Source: Periconia sp. R9002 (taxonomy: Eukaryota > Ascomycota > Dothideomycetes > Pleosporales > Periconiaceae). From it: a stretch of 64,000 nucleotides of DNA. The notes beneath the pieces are model-generated. The model worked only from the letters and a program-made list of their open reading frames with translations, was not told the origin of the DNA and did not search any database. The stretch lies in NCBI GenBank assembly GCA_023627715.1, contig JAMAHW010000095.1, forward strand, positions 106,979 to 170,978. Direction: 5' to 3'. A program made the translations under genes and the position numbers. The stretch's first letter is position 1; each line of letters starts with the position of its first letter. Shown piece after piece: positions 46,318 to 56,915 of this stretch.

Positions 46318-47991
46318 ATGGCAGACGAGAAGCTTGACCTCGCTGCTGCTGAAAAGCAAAACACGGTCGCCAGCGAACTCGAGAGCTCGGGCGTTAGCTC
46401 CCCGATCGTCGCGTATGATGATCTCCCCGATCCAGACATCGGCAAGAGCGACGAAGAGCGCGCCAGACTGGTATGTTTGTGATGCCAATGACAACAGAGG
46501 ATTCTGCTGTTTTTCCTGTCGAGGTCCCTCGCTAACCATGTATCACGTAGGACAAAGCTCTAGTCCGCAAGATCGATTTCTGGCTCATTCCTTGGCTGTC
46601 GCTGCTGTACCTGTTGTCTTTCTTGGACCGCACCAACATTGGCAACGCCAGGGTCGCAGTACCAGTAAAGATGGAGACGAGCTTGAAAATGCATGGCCGT
46701 GACTACAACGATGCTCTCACCATCTTCTTCGTCTCGTACGCTGCCGCGGAGCCTTTGACCAACATTGTCTTGAAGCGGTACACCCCACGCTACTTCTTCA
46801 CCGGCATCATTATCCTCTGGGGCGCCATCATGACCGTCATGGGCTGCGTCAATAACCAAGCCGGTCTCCTTGCGTGTCGTTTCTTCCTGGGTCTTGCTGA
46901 GGCCGGTCTTTTCCCTGGTGTCAACTACTACCTCTCGTACGTCCTCTCTTTGAAATTGGATACTGTTCAGTTACTGACGTGCACAATTCAGATGCTGGTA
47001 CAAGCGTCAGGAACTCGGAGCCCGCGCCGCCATCTTCTTCTCGGCCGCAGCTTTGGCTGGCTCATTCGGAGGCCTGCTGGCTGCTGCTATCTCCAACATG
47101 CACGGCGTAGGCGGTTACGCCGGCTGGCGCTGGATCTTCATCCTCGAGGGTCTCGCCACCGTCTTCATCGGTCTCTTCTGCTACTGGATGGTCTTCGATT
47201 TCCCCGACACCGCCGGCTTCCTCACGCCCGACGAGCGCCTCCGCGCCCAACGCCGCCTGCAGGCCGACAACCAAACGCGCGCCGAAGCCGAGAGAATCTC
47301 CCGCAAGTACGTCTTCCAAGCGGTCCGCGACTGGAAAACCTGGGCCTACGCCGTCCAATACATGGGCTGCCTGTGCGCACTCTACTCCTTCTCGCTCTTC
47401 CTCCCCACCATCATGGTTGGCCTCGGATACAAGGGCAACCGCGCACAGCTCATGTCGGTCCCGCCTTACGCCGTTGCCGCCGCCATGACGGTCCTCACCG
47501 GCCTGTTCGCCGACCGCACCAAGCTCCGCGGCTACTCCAACATGGTCGTCTCCCTCATCGGCTGCATCGGCTTCGCCATGCTCCTCGGCTCCAAGAAACC
47601 GCACGTCCAGTACGCAGGCACCTTCCTCGGCGCCGCGGGCATCTACCCCACGGTCCCCAACACGCTCACGTGGGCCTCCAACAACGTCGAGGGCTCGCTC
47701 AAGCGCGGCGTCATGGTCGGCATCGTCGTCGGCTGGGGCAACCTCAACGGCGTCGTCTCCTCCAACATCTACTCCGCCAAGGACGGTCCTCGCTATCTCC
47801 CCGGCCACGGCATCGTCTTCAGCTACATGTTCCTGTTCCTGTTTGGAGGCAGCGTCTTCACGCACTTTATGCTCGAGAGGGAGAATAAGCTGAGGCGCGC
47901 GGGCAAGCGCGACCACTGGGTCGAGGGCAAGACGGAGCAGGAGATTAAGGATCTCGGCGATTTGAGGCCCGATTTCATTTACACGACATAA
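46318..47991 (+). CDS. MFS transporter, allantoate permease (Dal5) family
   Basis: Three exons, 46318-46470, 46551-46936 and 46992-47991, give 512 aa; introns are 80 and 55 bp, with GCTAAC and CTGAC branch sites. Typical anion:cation symporter layout: a charged N-tail, DKALVRKIDFWLIPWLSLLY at the start of TM1, SFLDRTNIGNARV after TM1, RFFLGLAEAGLFPGVNYYLS and CWYKRQELGARAAIFFSAAA in the N-half, GWRWIFILEGLATVFIG before the central loop, then six C-half segments. The central loop carries ERLRAQRRLQADNQTRAE. The family imports allantoate, ureidosuccinate, vitamins and other organic acids; the substrate cannot be read from sequence. Long ORFs on the other strand and in another frame over it are GC-rich shadows. 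Nothing appears broken. Confidence 0.9.
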
Positions 47992-49333
47992 AAGGATCGT
48001 GGTCGTGCGGGGTTCGTCTAAGTGGGTGTGCGAGCTGTTGTGTGGTTTCATTTTCTTTTCATTTTCATTTTCTTTTGCGGTAGGAAGATGGTAGGCGGTC
48101 GGGTACATAACTGGGTGTAGGTGTAGCGAGTGAGCGAGCGAGCCGTGGTCTTTTTTTCTGTTCCTTCATTTTCTTACCCCCAAAATCCTAGAAGATTAAA
48201 ATACAAGAACAAGACCAGATCGACCGCCTCGCGTGGATTTAATCGATATATCCCTTTCTTCTTTTTTTAACAACTTTTTCTCGCGTCGTGCCATGCTCGT
48301 GTCCGTGTGCATGTTCCGTTGATTTCATAACTGAAAAGAACCATGGCGTTCTATACTGCTAGTAGTCAGTTACCACGGATCCGAATCCAAATTCGAATGC
48401 GAAAAAGAAGAAGAAGAACAAGGATGCAGATCAAACCCTAGCCCCCTAACCAAACCGAAGAGGGAGAAAAAAGGAAGAAGAAAAGGAGGAGGAGATTGAG
48501 CGATGTGTGTGGAACGAGTGGAGTCGTGGTGGTGTGAGCGTGGTCTGACTTTTTCCACACACTCCCTCTCCCATCACCCACCCCATTGTCATCGCAAGTT
48601 ACATACCTTCCCCCTTCAGTCGTTCGTTACTTGACCAACAACCACACCTTTTTGATCCCTGTCTCTCTCTGTTTATGAGGAGGTTGGACAGTGTGAGGGT
48701 ATCCGGTATCACCATTGTTATTGGAACTAAATAAACGAATGAAAAAAAAGCGTGGAAGAAGGAGGAGATGCACACCGTAGATACGTAGGTACCCAGAACG
48801 TCCATGACGTCCAAATAAGCTTTTTTTCGGTCACATATACTACTGCAGAGGGAGGTAGGGAACGGGAGAGTGTATTATTCGCTGCCATACCCTGACCTGA
48901 CCTGTGTATTGTTTGTTTATCCTAGGGGGTGGTGGTGTTTGTGTTTTGTGTTTCTCCGCGGAGGGGCGCGGAGATGTGCGTATAACAACACAACAGCAAG
49001 ACGACATCGACCTAGCACGTATACAGTACAATACATATTGAAGATAGGTACCTATTAAAGACTGTATCTGATATGAAAAAGAATTACGGGAATAAATGAA
49101 GGGACGGAGGAAGGAAGGAAGGGTTTTGTGGGAGATGGACGAGTTGGAGTAGATGCGTGTCGTTTTATTTACGTGAAGAGGATGACTGAGGGGAGCGCTT
49201 AGGTGTGGCATAAGGAAAGGTGATCTGTATGGGAGGTTGGGGTTTGGTACCTATCACTTATTCTTGCTTTACTATTATATGCCACTATTTACGTTTTCTC
49301 TCCTTGTCAGATTTAGAATTTCATTAGTACCGC

Positions 49334-49420
49334 GGGACTAAGGGCTACCACTACCCATACAAACAGAACATTATATATCAAACACATGAAAAATGGCAAA
49401 CAAAAAAGATACATTTTCTT
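49334..49420. repeat. Dispersed repeat C, copy 2
   Basis: It resembles 30460-30546 in the same orientation. No coding role is visible. Confidence 0.65.
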
Positions 49421-49932
49421 TGCCTTTTTATCATCAAACTTTTATGACCACCATTTTCAATAACTTCTTTTTGAACTGGGGGAAGGTTCGCGGTGAGTCT
49501 GGAGGGAAGAAGCTGCGTCGCGCCTGGGCTTGTGCGAGAGGGATGGGGCTCCTATACGCTGGAGAGCTTCAGTACAGGGATGGGCATAGAGTACCCTCTG
49601 TGCAGTGCAACAGGGGGCCTCCATCAGGTTGAGTGTCGATGCGTTGGGGACGGGCAAGTGGTCCTGGTGAAACTCCTCAGCGATGGCCTCAGCTGTCTAC
49701 GTTGCCGGCGTTATCGCACCACGCCCCGCATTTCCCCAGCTGTTTTCGGGGTCTGAAAAGATCCGGTACGGCTGCAGGCGTTTGGCTATGCCAAAAAATA
49801 ATGGCCCCATCGCGCTTTGCGGACTGTTGCCTTGCCCTGAGGCAGGAGCCGGACAATGTACATATAGGCAGACAGCCGGCTAGCATACCAATAGGTACCC
49901 ATACACGGCTCTGGCATAGTCTAAGCTATGCA

Positions 49933-49957
49933 GATTGCTAGTCTATGACTAGCAATC
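49933..49957. repeat. Perfect inverted repeat (hairpin)
   Basis: GATTGCTAGTC, a TAT loop, then GACTAGCAATC: 11 perfect pairs. It lies in a gene-free, repeat-bearing stretch. Confidence 0.85.
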
Positions 49958-50200
49958 ATGGGATTAGCAAACGAAGATCAAACCCTAATTATATATATTT
50001 ATACTCATCAAGCGGTACTGGGTTGGTCCAATGCACTAAACTTCGAAGGGTATTATCATCATTCCTATACAAATGTACAACCTCGCAAAGGTTGCGAGAC
50101 ACTTGATCCGCAGTGGCCAGTTTTACTGTGGCATGGTCCCGCGGATTAGCGCTTTGGTGGAAATAAGTCCTATGGAGAGCAAATTAGTTTTTCTCCTACT

Positions 50201-50202
<2 letters not shown>

Positions 50203-50237
<35 letters not shown>
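50203..50237. repeat. (AG)17 microsatellite
   Basis: About 17 perfect AG units. Confidence 0.95.
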
Positions 50238-50241
<4 letters not shown>

Positions 50242-50788
50242 ATGCGAGCAAAGAGCAAGAGCCAGACATGATCACAACAAAATGTAAGTGTACTTACGTT
50301 GCTAATCCATATGTGAAATGGTTTAGGTTCGGGTCCCTCGTGGCTTGTTCCACGATATCCTGGAGAATGCCCCTTTTCTCTTTGTTGACGATAGCTTTCG
50401 ATACCATCACATCATTTGCTAAAATAGTCATCGATAATACTTTTGGTACAAGAGTTGTGGGTTGTAGTTAACGATAGGGCAGTTTTAGGTCAAGTGACTA
50501 GGTTGTACGTTAATTATACTTTATAATTATTCTTTCTATATGTATATCATGTGGGTATGTAATGCCTTGTCTTGGCGACTTACTGCGCCAATTAGTCGAT
50601 TAATGCATTATGTAATACACTTTCTTTGATGACTTTTTTTGAAGGCTGCAAACGGTCAAAAACGTTGTCGGTATGTAATGTTGAACAAGAGGGCATTATA
50701 CTCCTTTTTCTCTCTTACATTATAATAACATCGAAATATCACATACACCTAATGTGCCAGCTCACAAAACTAATAGTCTCGTTTTACG

Positions 50789-52220
50789 ATGTATAATCTT
50801 GAGAGTGATTATCAACTCACGATTCCTGTTGACCAACCGGAACAATACTGCCTAGGAGGTTTCCATCCTACACTTCTTGGCGATTTCTTCAAAGACGGGA
50901 GATACAAAGTTCTGCATAAATTAGGCTATGGTTCATTTGGTGTTATATGGGCGGCAAGAGATTTAAGGTTAGCATGGTGCTACCTATAACTTTTTCCTTC
51001 TCCCGTTTATTTTTGACTAAAAGTTTTAGCAGAACCGAAAAATATGTGGCACTTAAGATCGCCGTAGCTGATCCAAAAAGTGACCGAGAGGTTGAGATTA
51101 TGCAGAAACTATCTACACTACAACCTGGTTCCCCGCACGTTATCTCTATGCTCGATCATTTCCAGCACACGGGGCCGAATGGCACACATAACTGCCTCGT
51201 ATTAGAGATGCTCGGCGAAGACATTCCTCACTATATCGGAGGAAGACGATTCTCAGGGCAGGTTGCCAAAAAGTTGGCGAAACAGGTGCTGCTCGGCCTT
51301 AATTTTCTCCATCAGAATAATATTGCTCACGGAGGTTAGATGACTATTTCTATACGCTACCTTAGTATATATATGTGCTTACGTACTTCACAGATCTACA
51401 TGCCCGAAATCTATGCTTTTCGCTCCCCTCAGTACATCATCTCAGCGAAGAAGAATTCTCACAGAGATTACAGAAAGAGTATGACTCAGAAACGTTTGCT
51501 GTTATAAGAAACGATGGCAAACCACTCGAAAATAATGTGCCAGAGTATACAGTGTGTCCGATGTGGTTGCCAGTGGACCCATCGTTATCACCGGCCGTTA
51601 AGATTATAGACTTTGGTCAAGCCTTTACACCTTCCTCGAAACCAGACAAGTTGAAAACACCGCTGTATCTCCAACCACCCGAGGTTGTGTTTAACGATAA
51701 ATTCGACTATCGTGCTGATTTGTGGGGTATGGGTTGCATGGTAGGTTCTCAAAACTGCTTCCATTAAAACTCGACCAGATTCAGACTGTTAACGGTGCAA
51801 ATAATACAGCTATTCGAGCTCTTTGTTGGACGGCCGCCTTTCGAAGGCTGGCCTTATAATGCACACGATTACATCAAAGAAGTTTGTTATTGCGTAGGCG
51901 AGGATCTCCCCCAACGGTGGCTGCCAGCATGGAAGGACAGGGAACCACCACCCAAAACCGGCAAAAAACCTGCTGGACCTACCCCTTTAACATCTTTTGA
52001 TGATTCGTCCAAAATGCCAGACACTTGGCCATTTAGTCTAGAGGATCTCCTTGTGAAACTCTACGACATGATATCAAGCGTAGAAAAGGAAGAGGAGGGT
52101 AAGCTAAGTAGGGAGGATCTTAAAAAGGTAGCAGAGTTGATTAAGAAGCTACTAAGACTGGAGCCCAACGAAAGGGTAGAAGTGGCAGAGTTGCTAAGGG
52201 ACGACTGGTGGGACGAATGA
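50789..52220 (+). CDS. SRPK-like protein kinase
   Basis: Four exons, 50789-50967, 51030-51334, 51394-51740 and 51810-52220, give 413 aa with matching phases; introns 59-69 bp. Kinase motifs: Gly loop LGYGSFGVIW, VAIK-type Lys in YVALKIAV (Lys 69), catalytic loop HGDLHARN (160-167; Asp 162 and Asn 167 kept, Arg of HRD replaced by Gly as in many SRPK-like kinases), DFG at 234-236 and a PPE motif after TPLYL. The C-lobe has an insert (PPPKTGKKPAGPTP) and an acidic stretch before the end. The start YCLGGFHPTLLGDFFKDGRY is the standard entry of fungal SRPK-like kinases. SRPKs phosphorylate SR-rich splicing factors, but this fungal subgroup is expanded and lineage-specific. Catalytic residues are present, so activity is likely. 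Confidence 0.88.
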
Positions 52221-53027
52221 GACTGTTCAACCGAACAAATAATAAGTTTTAAGAAGATTGCAAGTTAGTTTATCAAATTTTTTCGACCGATTCCTGTAGC
52301 TTAGTCTTTAATTAAACCTTTTGAGCCTGCCCTTTGTTGTAAGACACACTAGACAAGGGACAGGTTACGAGCGCCTTTCTTCGAGACAACACCCGAACAA
52401 CTCCCAGGCTCTGCGCCCAAATTTAAATCGCTCTTCGCGTGTGTGTCACCCGGCTGAAGAAGATTGTCATCTTTTCGCTTAATCCATTTAAGAAGAAACT
52501 CGGCGGATTTTAGCTTCAGTCTTAATAAAATGGCAAAAGGAGAATGCGGGATGAATTCAAAAAGTCGCCGTTGAGCAAACAGCTGGAAGAAATTAGAATG
52601 GGAAATTAGAATAGCGTTCCACATTGGACCATTAAAGAGTAAACAAAGGCATCAGCCTAACTGGGAATTGAAGATATCTTTTAAGAGGAACTTACTCACG
52701 TGCCATTTGCCACCTCGCTTGTTCTGCTGCGCCGCAAGTATTAACAGTAACTTTCTTACGGATAAGCATCATCTCCCTTTGTAAAAACCCTCCTACGCTT
52801 CTTCACTAAACTGATTGGTTATTGCCATCAGCACAAAGATCAGGGCAGGAGCGGGTTGGCCATCCCCCCTGCTGCAGGTGGCACTTTGCCACCTCAGCTG
52901 CCGCCACGCGCTATAGTTATTACACTTGTCGCTGATCCCCACGACCCAGCTGGTAAGACAGCACGTCCATCGTTAGGAGTCGAGGTTAAACAGTTTGGAA
53001 ACCGCAGTCTAGCAAATACTCCATTAG
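52221..53027. other. Intergenic, contains coding-like repeat D
   Basis: It includes the 52832-52909 segment that also occurs at 59862-59940. No complete gene could be assembled here. Confidence 0.4.
52832..52909. repeat. Coding-like repeat D, copy 1
   Basis: It matches 59862-59940 at about 80% by eye. In the same relative frame both encode QGRSG-x-AI then GTLP and PPRA, so it may be a shared exon or domain rather than a transposon. Confidence 0.65.
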
Positions 53028-53870
53028 ATGGAGAAAAGACCTAAGGACCTTGGATTTCTATGGGAGACCGGAGTGCCCGAAGATCAGCTCAAGATTGACG
53101 ATGGATTAAGCGCAGAATATCTCCTACCAGTGGATCTCTGCAAGACTCCTGAGGTAATGTCTCCTCTTTTTCGGAGCCTTTGGCTTGATAGAAAATACAC
53201 CCAGCGCTTAAAGTTCACGATTAACACGTTCAGGATTTTTTGGGCCTTCTCAAATTCGAATATGAATCTCAAAAGCTTCCCGGATTGACACAAGTTCGGG
53301 AAGGCCACATTCTGCTTTGGGAATGGAACGAACGGCATTTAGTTTCTTGCGATAATTGGTTGCACGTTATAAGAGGCGATTGGGCTGCCAAGCTATCTTT
53401 CATTATGGGCGCCTGGCAAGGTCCACCTCGCAATCGATGTATGCGGTGCTTCAAACCTAGGGAGTGCAATACTTCCGGATCTTCTTTCAAACAGTGGTAG
53501 GATATCCTCCGCTGTTGAATTGCAACTGATGACTCAAATCGTCTTCAGTCATTCCTGTAAGCTCGCAGTCTGTTGGGTAGAACCTGATTATCTCCCTTTC
53601 GAACCGAACGACACCGTAATCTTTGACCGAGACACATACCGTGACTACCAAGTTGCGTCACGACGCCCAAAAGTGCAGGACCGATCTGATACCTCAGAAG
53701 CATCCGCTGCTCGATTCTTCGAGAGACATGATAACGACATTTTGCCAAATATCGATTTGGTCTGCCATAGACTCACGATGAAATGGAAGCCTATCTTCAA
53801 TTTTGTTCACCGATACTTGTTCTGCCGCTGGATTATTCGAGTGTCTACTCCTTCGCTTCTACGGCTCTGA
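53028..53870 (+). CDS. Hypothetical Cys-rich protein (model provisional)
   Basis: Exons 53028-53153, 53234-53496 and 53549-53870 join in phase to give 236 aa; introns are 80 and 52 bp with GT-AG ends. The first ATG directly follows a TAG, so either it is the start or an upstream exon is spliced in at that TAG. Readable blocks: LGFLWETGVPEDQLKIDDGL, WEWNERHLVSCDNWLHVIRG, and CMRCFKPREC joined to QCHSCKLAVCW across the second junction, which together look like a zinc-binding Cys cluster. The end is uncertain; the final residues after YLFCRW do not look conserved. I do not recognise the family. It could also be a decaying gene. Confidence 0.42.
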
Positions 53871-54551
53871 AGCAAGCGTTCGGAGATCCAAGGGTTGCGG
53901 GATTGATAGGAAAAGCGGCCTATGCTTGTAAAGTGAAATGGAGCAAGAATAACACATGTTAGTACACCAATCGAGTTTGCAGTAAGTGTTCACTGACCCC
54001 TTCATATCGAGGGCCTGCCGAACAACAATATGTCGAATAGGAGCTAAGGAGACTCTTCGCTGGCTGCGCACGCAATTGAAAAGTAGGTATAGAAACACGA
54101 TGAGTTTAAAAGGGCTTTCAAGTTAGACTTTGCCGTAATAGATTAGCGCTCAGTAACGGCGATGATCTGGGGCGGGTCCCGCTGCGGGAGCTAAATCTGG
54201 GAGCCATGATACGCAGATCAATCATGAAATGCCATCTTTCCCAGTATCAAATCACTTTTATTCCATTTATATATTATTGGTACGCATGCAGCACTTTTAG
54301 GACTTGCTCAAGATTGCCGATGGCATCGAAGTGTCACGTGCGCAGCCTGTGGTCCCACAAGCGCCCTTTTCATTAGGAGACCAGTATAAGAACCCCTCTG
54401 GGCCCCGAACCGTCCGTCTCCCTTTTGAACTCTTCTCCCGCCATCTCATCCCGCCAGTCATCTTTTGATCGCTGCACACCTAGTCATCGCCATTGCTACC
54501 TAACTGCCGAGCGTCGTCGCCCTTTTCGCCCTCTTCGCTAACAAGCCAATC
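53871..54551. other. Intergenic, promoter of zinc-finger gene
   Basis: No supported gene. The right end is a C/T-rich leader, with GTATAAGAACCCC at 54384-54396 as a weak TATA-like site. Confidence 0.45.
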
Positions 54552-56316
54552 ATGGACAATCTTCCAGACGCCTCCCACGTGAACTTCACAAACGCAGCCC
54601 ACTCCGACCCCGGCGAAATGCAATCGGATGACATGGTCATCAGGTGAGTGAAAAAAAAAAACTGACGCTAAAAAAAGGGCAAATCTCGACCCAGGCGCAA
54701 TCCTCACCGGAGGACATCTGGCAGCAGAAATTCACGAAAGGCAACTAAAAGTAAGCCTTGTTGGTCAGGCATCGACCACCCAGCTCGACCCAATCACCTC
54801 AACCGTGACCTGGCAGCCACTCGTGTCGCCTGGGCTACATGGTCTCCCAGAGGATTATCTTCATCCGCAACAGCCCGTTCACTCGTTCCTTGACCAATTG
54901 CCAGGTCAGGTACCCGGTCACCTCCCTGTCGATTGGTTCCCTGATCCGTTTCCTGAGTTGCTCCCTGGGTTGCTTCCTGAGGCGCCTACTGGCCCGCTTT
55001 TTGACCCATCCCTTGGCCCGTTCTGTGAACCAGCCTTTGACTCATTTTTCGCTTCATATAATAGCGAAACATCATTCAATGAGGGCCCTATCGGTTCCAG
55101 CCGGTCGGAGCTGGCCTCTGAAATGCCCATCCTTGGAAGTGCTTTGGCTCCTGTAGAAACCTCCCAAAGGGCGATTGGGGACCTGTGTAGGCAGGTCCCC
55201 TTACCAGCAGCTTCTACAAATCTTCGCTTAGTCCCAGGACATTCTGCCGCAAGTTCAAGCTTCGATATATCAGATGAAGGTCTGCATACCGGCAATTTTG
55301 ATCCGTCTGGATCTGCAGCTTCAACGCTGGGCCCAGGACTAGCCTCACACAACGCTGAGCGAGTTAGATTTGTTGAAAATGCTCCGGGCGAATCCATTAA
55401 CGACCAGACTGAGACCACAACCACGGAAGGATTAAAATGCAAATGGCCTGGATGTCGCTCGAACAAAACTTTCAAACGCAAATACGAATATAATCGGCAC
55501 ATGAAGAAGCATACCCGAATCGTCAGCCTCCCATGCCCAGTCGTGTACTGCTCTCGCCAAGGCTCCCGTTCCTTCTATAGATGGGACAAGCTCTTTGATC
55601 ATCTGCGTACAGGGCACACCGAAGACGAAACATGTAGGTGCCTTGTGCACGGCTGCACAGCACCGCAAATGCCGCTCAACCTCTTGCGTCTTCACGCTCG
55701 TTACCACGATGTTGACATCAATAAGCACCCCAATCTAGCCACTAGCTGCGATTTTCTCAAGGTGCTCCGCTCATTCTCGATGGCGCGGAAATGCGATCTG
55801 AAGAAGTGTAAGCGCTGGTTCAGTGCCGACGAAGCAGGCTACCTCCAGGAACATCTCCTTCGGCATCCCTTGGAGGACCGTCGTTCTCAGAGCAACGTTA
55901 TCAGGGAGATGGGCTATGATCCCATCACCGCAGAGATCATCTGCCCGCTCTGCCAACGATCCTTTGCCGATTCCGTGCAATTCGTCTCACATCTCGAAAC
56001 AGCACACCTCGTGACAGACTCTGCCCACTGGCTCAGCTTCAAGCGCCATGTCCCCGCGGACTCTCCCACCGCTACTCGCTACATTTGGCGAGGCTGGGAG
56101 AACCAGGACGGCGGATCTGAGGATTCCTACTGTCGTTACTGTGGCGACTACGCTTCGAGCCAGAGTAGCAATTGGATTGACCATCATCTCGGGCTTCTGA
56201 CAAAGTCGAATGAAATTACGGTTGCCAGGGCGCGCATTCTAAGACTGCTGCCCACATTTGCGGATCATCCTGTTTTCGCGATCGACATGCCAACTGTTCA
56301 CAAGCTTGTGGCATGA
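54552..56316 (+). CDS. C2H2 zinc-finger protein
   Basis: Exons 54552-54643 and 54678-56316 give 576 aa. The intron would be only 34 bp (GTGAGT, A-run, CTGACGCTAA, AAAAG) but both sides are clearly coding and the phase fits. The N-half is acidic and Pro-rich with a repetitive PFPELLPGLLPEAP-like stretch, which could activate transcription. Zinc fingers: CKWPGCRSNKTFKRKYEYNR with HMKKH (about residues 285-310), CPVVYCSRQGSRSFYRW with HLRTGH, and CRCLVHGCTAPQ with HARYH, then further Cys/His pairs (CDLKKCKRWF...HLLRH; CPLCQRSFAD...HLETAH; CRYCGDY...HH). A nuclear regulator is likely. A stretch at 54751-54816 could be spliced out as an in-frame 66-base intron (GTAAGC...GGCAG), so the exact N-terminus is uncertain. 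Confidence 0.8.
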
Positions 56317-56915
56317 TTTGGAACAGGTATAGTAGAGAAACGGTTAGCTATTTGACTGATGCTACGAAAAGTGAATCGGGATACTGGCATAGCTCGACGC
56401 TATGATGCAATTTTTTTCACCTAAATTTGTCCCTGTTCACTTTTTCCGTTTTTATAGGCTTGACGTTTTCCTTGTGGGTTCACATCTGGTAGTTCTTCTG
56501 CTTGGTTTCCTTATTAACACTCAAAAAAAAAAAAAAAAAAAAAAAAAACCCGTCTCTCCAAGCCTTATTCCAAAATTTAGTTAGCAATTTGATATTCCAA
56601 TACATCTCTCATTTCAATCTCGAATGGGATTTCCAGAGCACATATTAACTAGAACTTGGACGATTGACTCAAGATAGGTGGCTTGAAAAGGCTTCAGGCT
56701 TATTGATGAGGAAGAGGGCGGCGACTTGATTAGATGCGCCGGAGAACATCTACGGCGCACGAAGAAAGTAACCCGAAGAAATGGAGGACTTGGGGGTTTT
56801 ACTCTCGATAGGATTGTGATTCCTGGAAATTTGGGCCTATCGAAGTTGTAAGCTGAGAATGAGTAGTTAGTCCAGGGTTGGGGATATTGATCGTCTAAGG
56901 TAGTGCAACAGCTAG
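56317..56915. other. Intergenic with A26 run
   Basis: It contains a run of 26 A at 56523-56548. An open stretch ending at GTAAGC near 56850 might be an upstream exon of the following ankyrin gene, but its phase does not fit. Confidence 0.4.

Larger units (their letters stand above)
47992..50788. other. Intergenic region, repeat relics, no supported gene
   Basis: Low-complexity sequence (48100-49220) is followed by a segment with repeat C copy 2 (49334-49420), a perfect 11-bp inverted repeat (49933-49957) and an AG microsatellite (50203-50237). ORFs at 49393-50471 have no motif. Confidence 0.5.

Noticed and set aside
46614..47888. 424-aa plus-strand ORF over the MFS gene
   Set aside because: After the second intron it runs in another frame than the transporter and gives Arg/His/Pro-rich low-complexity protein. 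The spliced transporter explains the region fully.
47062..48108. 348-aa minus-strand ORF over the MFS gene
   Set aside because: Composition (Ala/Glu/Asp/Val-rich) is that of an antisense shadow of a GC-rich gene. No motif or splice evidence.
48840..49211. 123-aa minus-strand ORF
   Set aside because: Low-complexity Ser/Pro/His composition in a spacer with simple repeats. No support.
50310..50360. GGTTCGGGTCCC, resembling a tRNA T-arm
   Set aside because: No matching acceptor, D-arm or anticodon stem could be paired around it.
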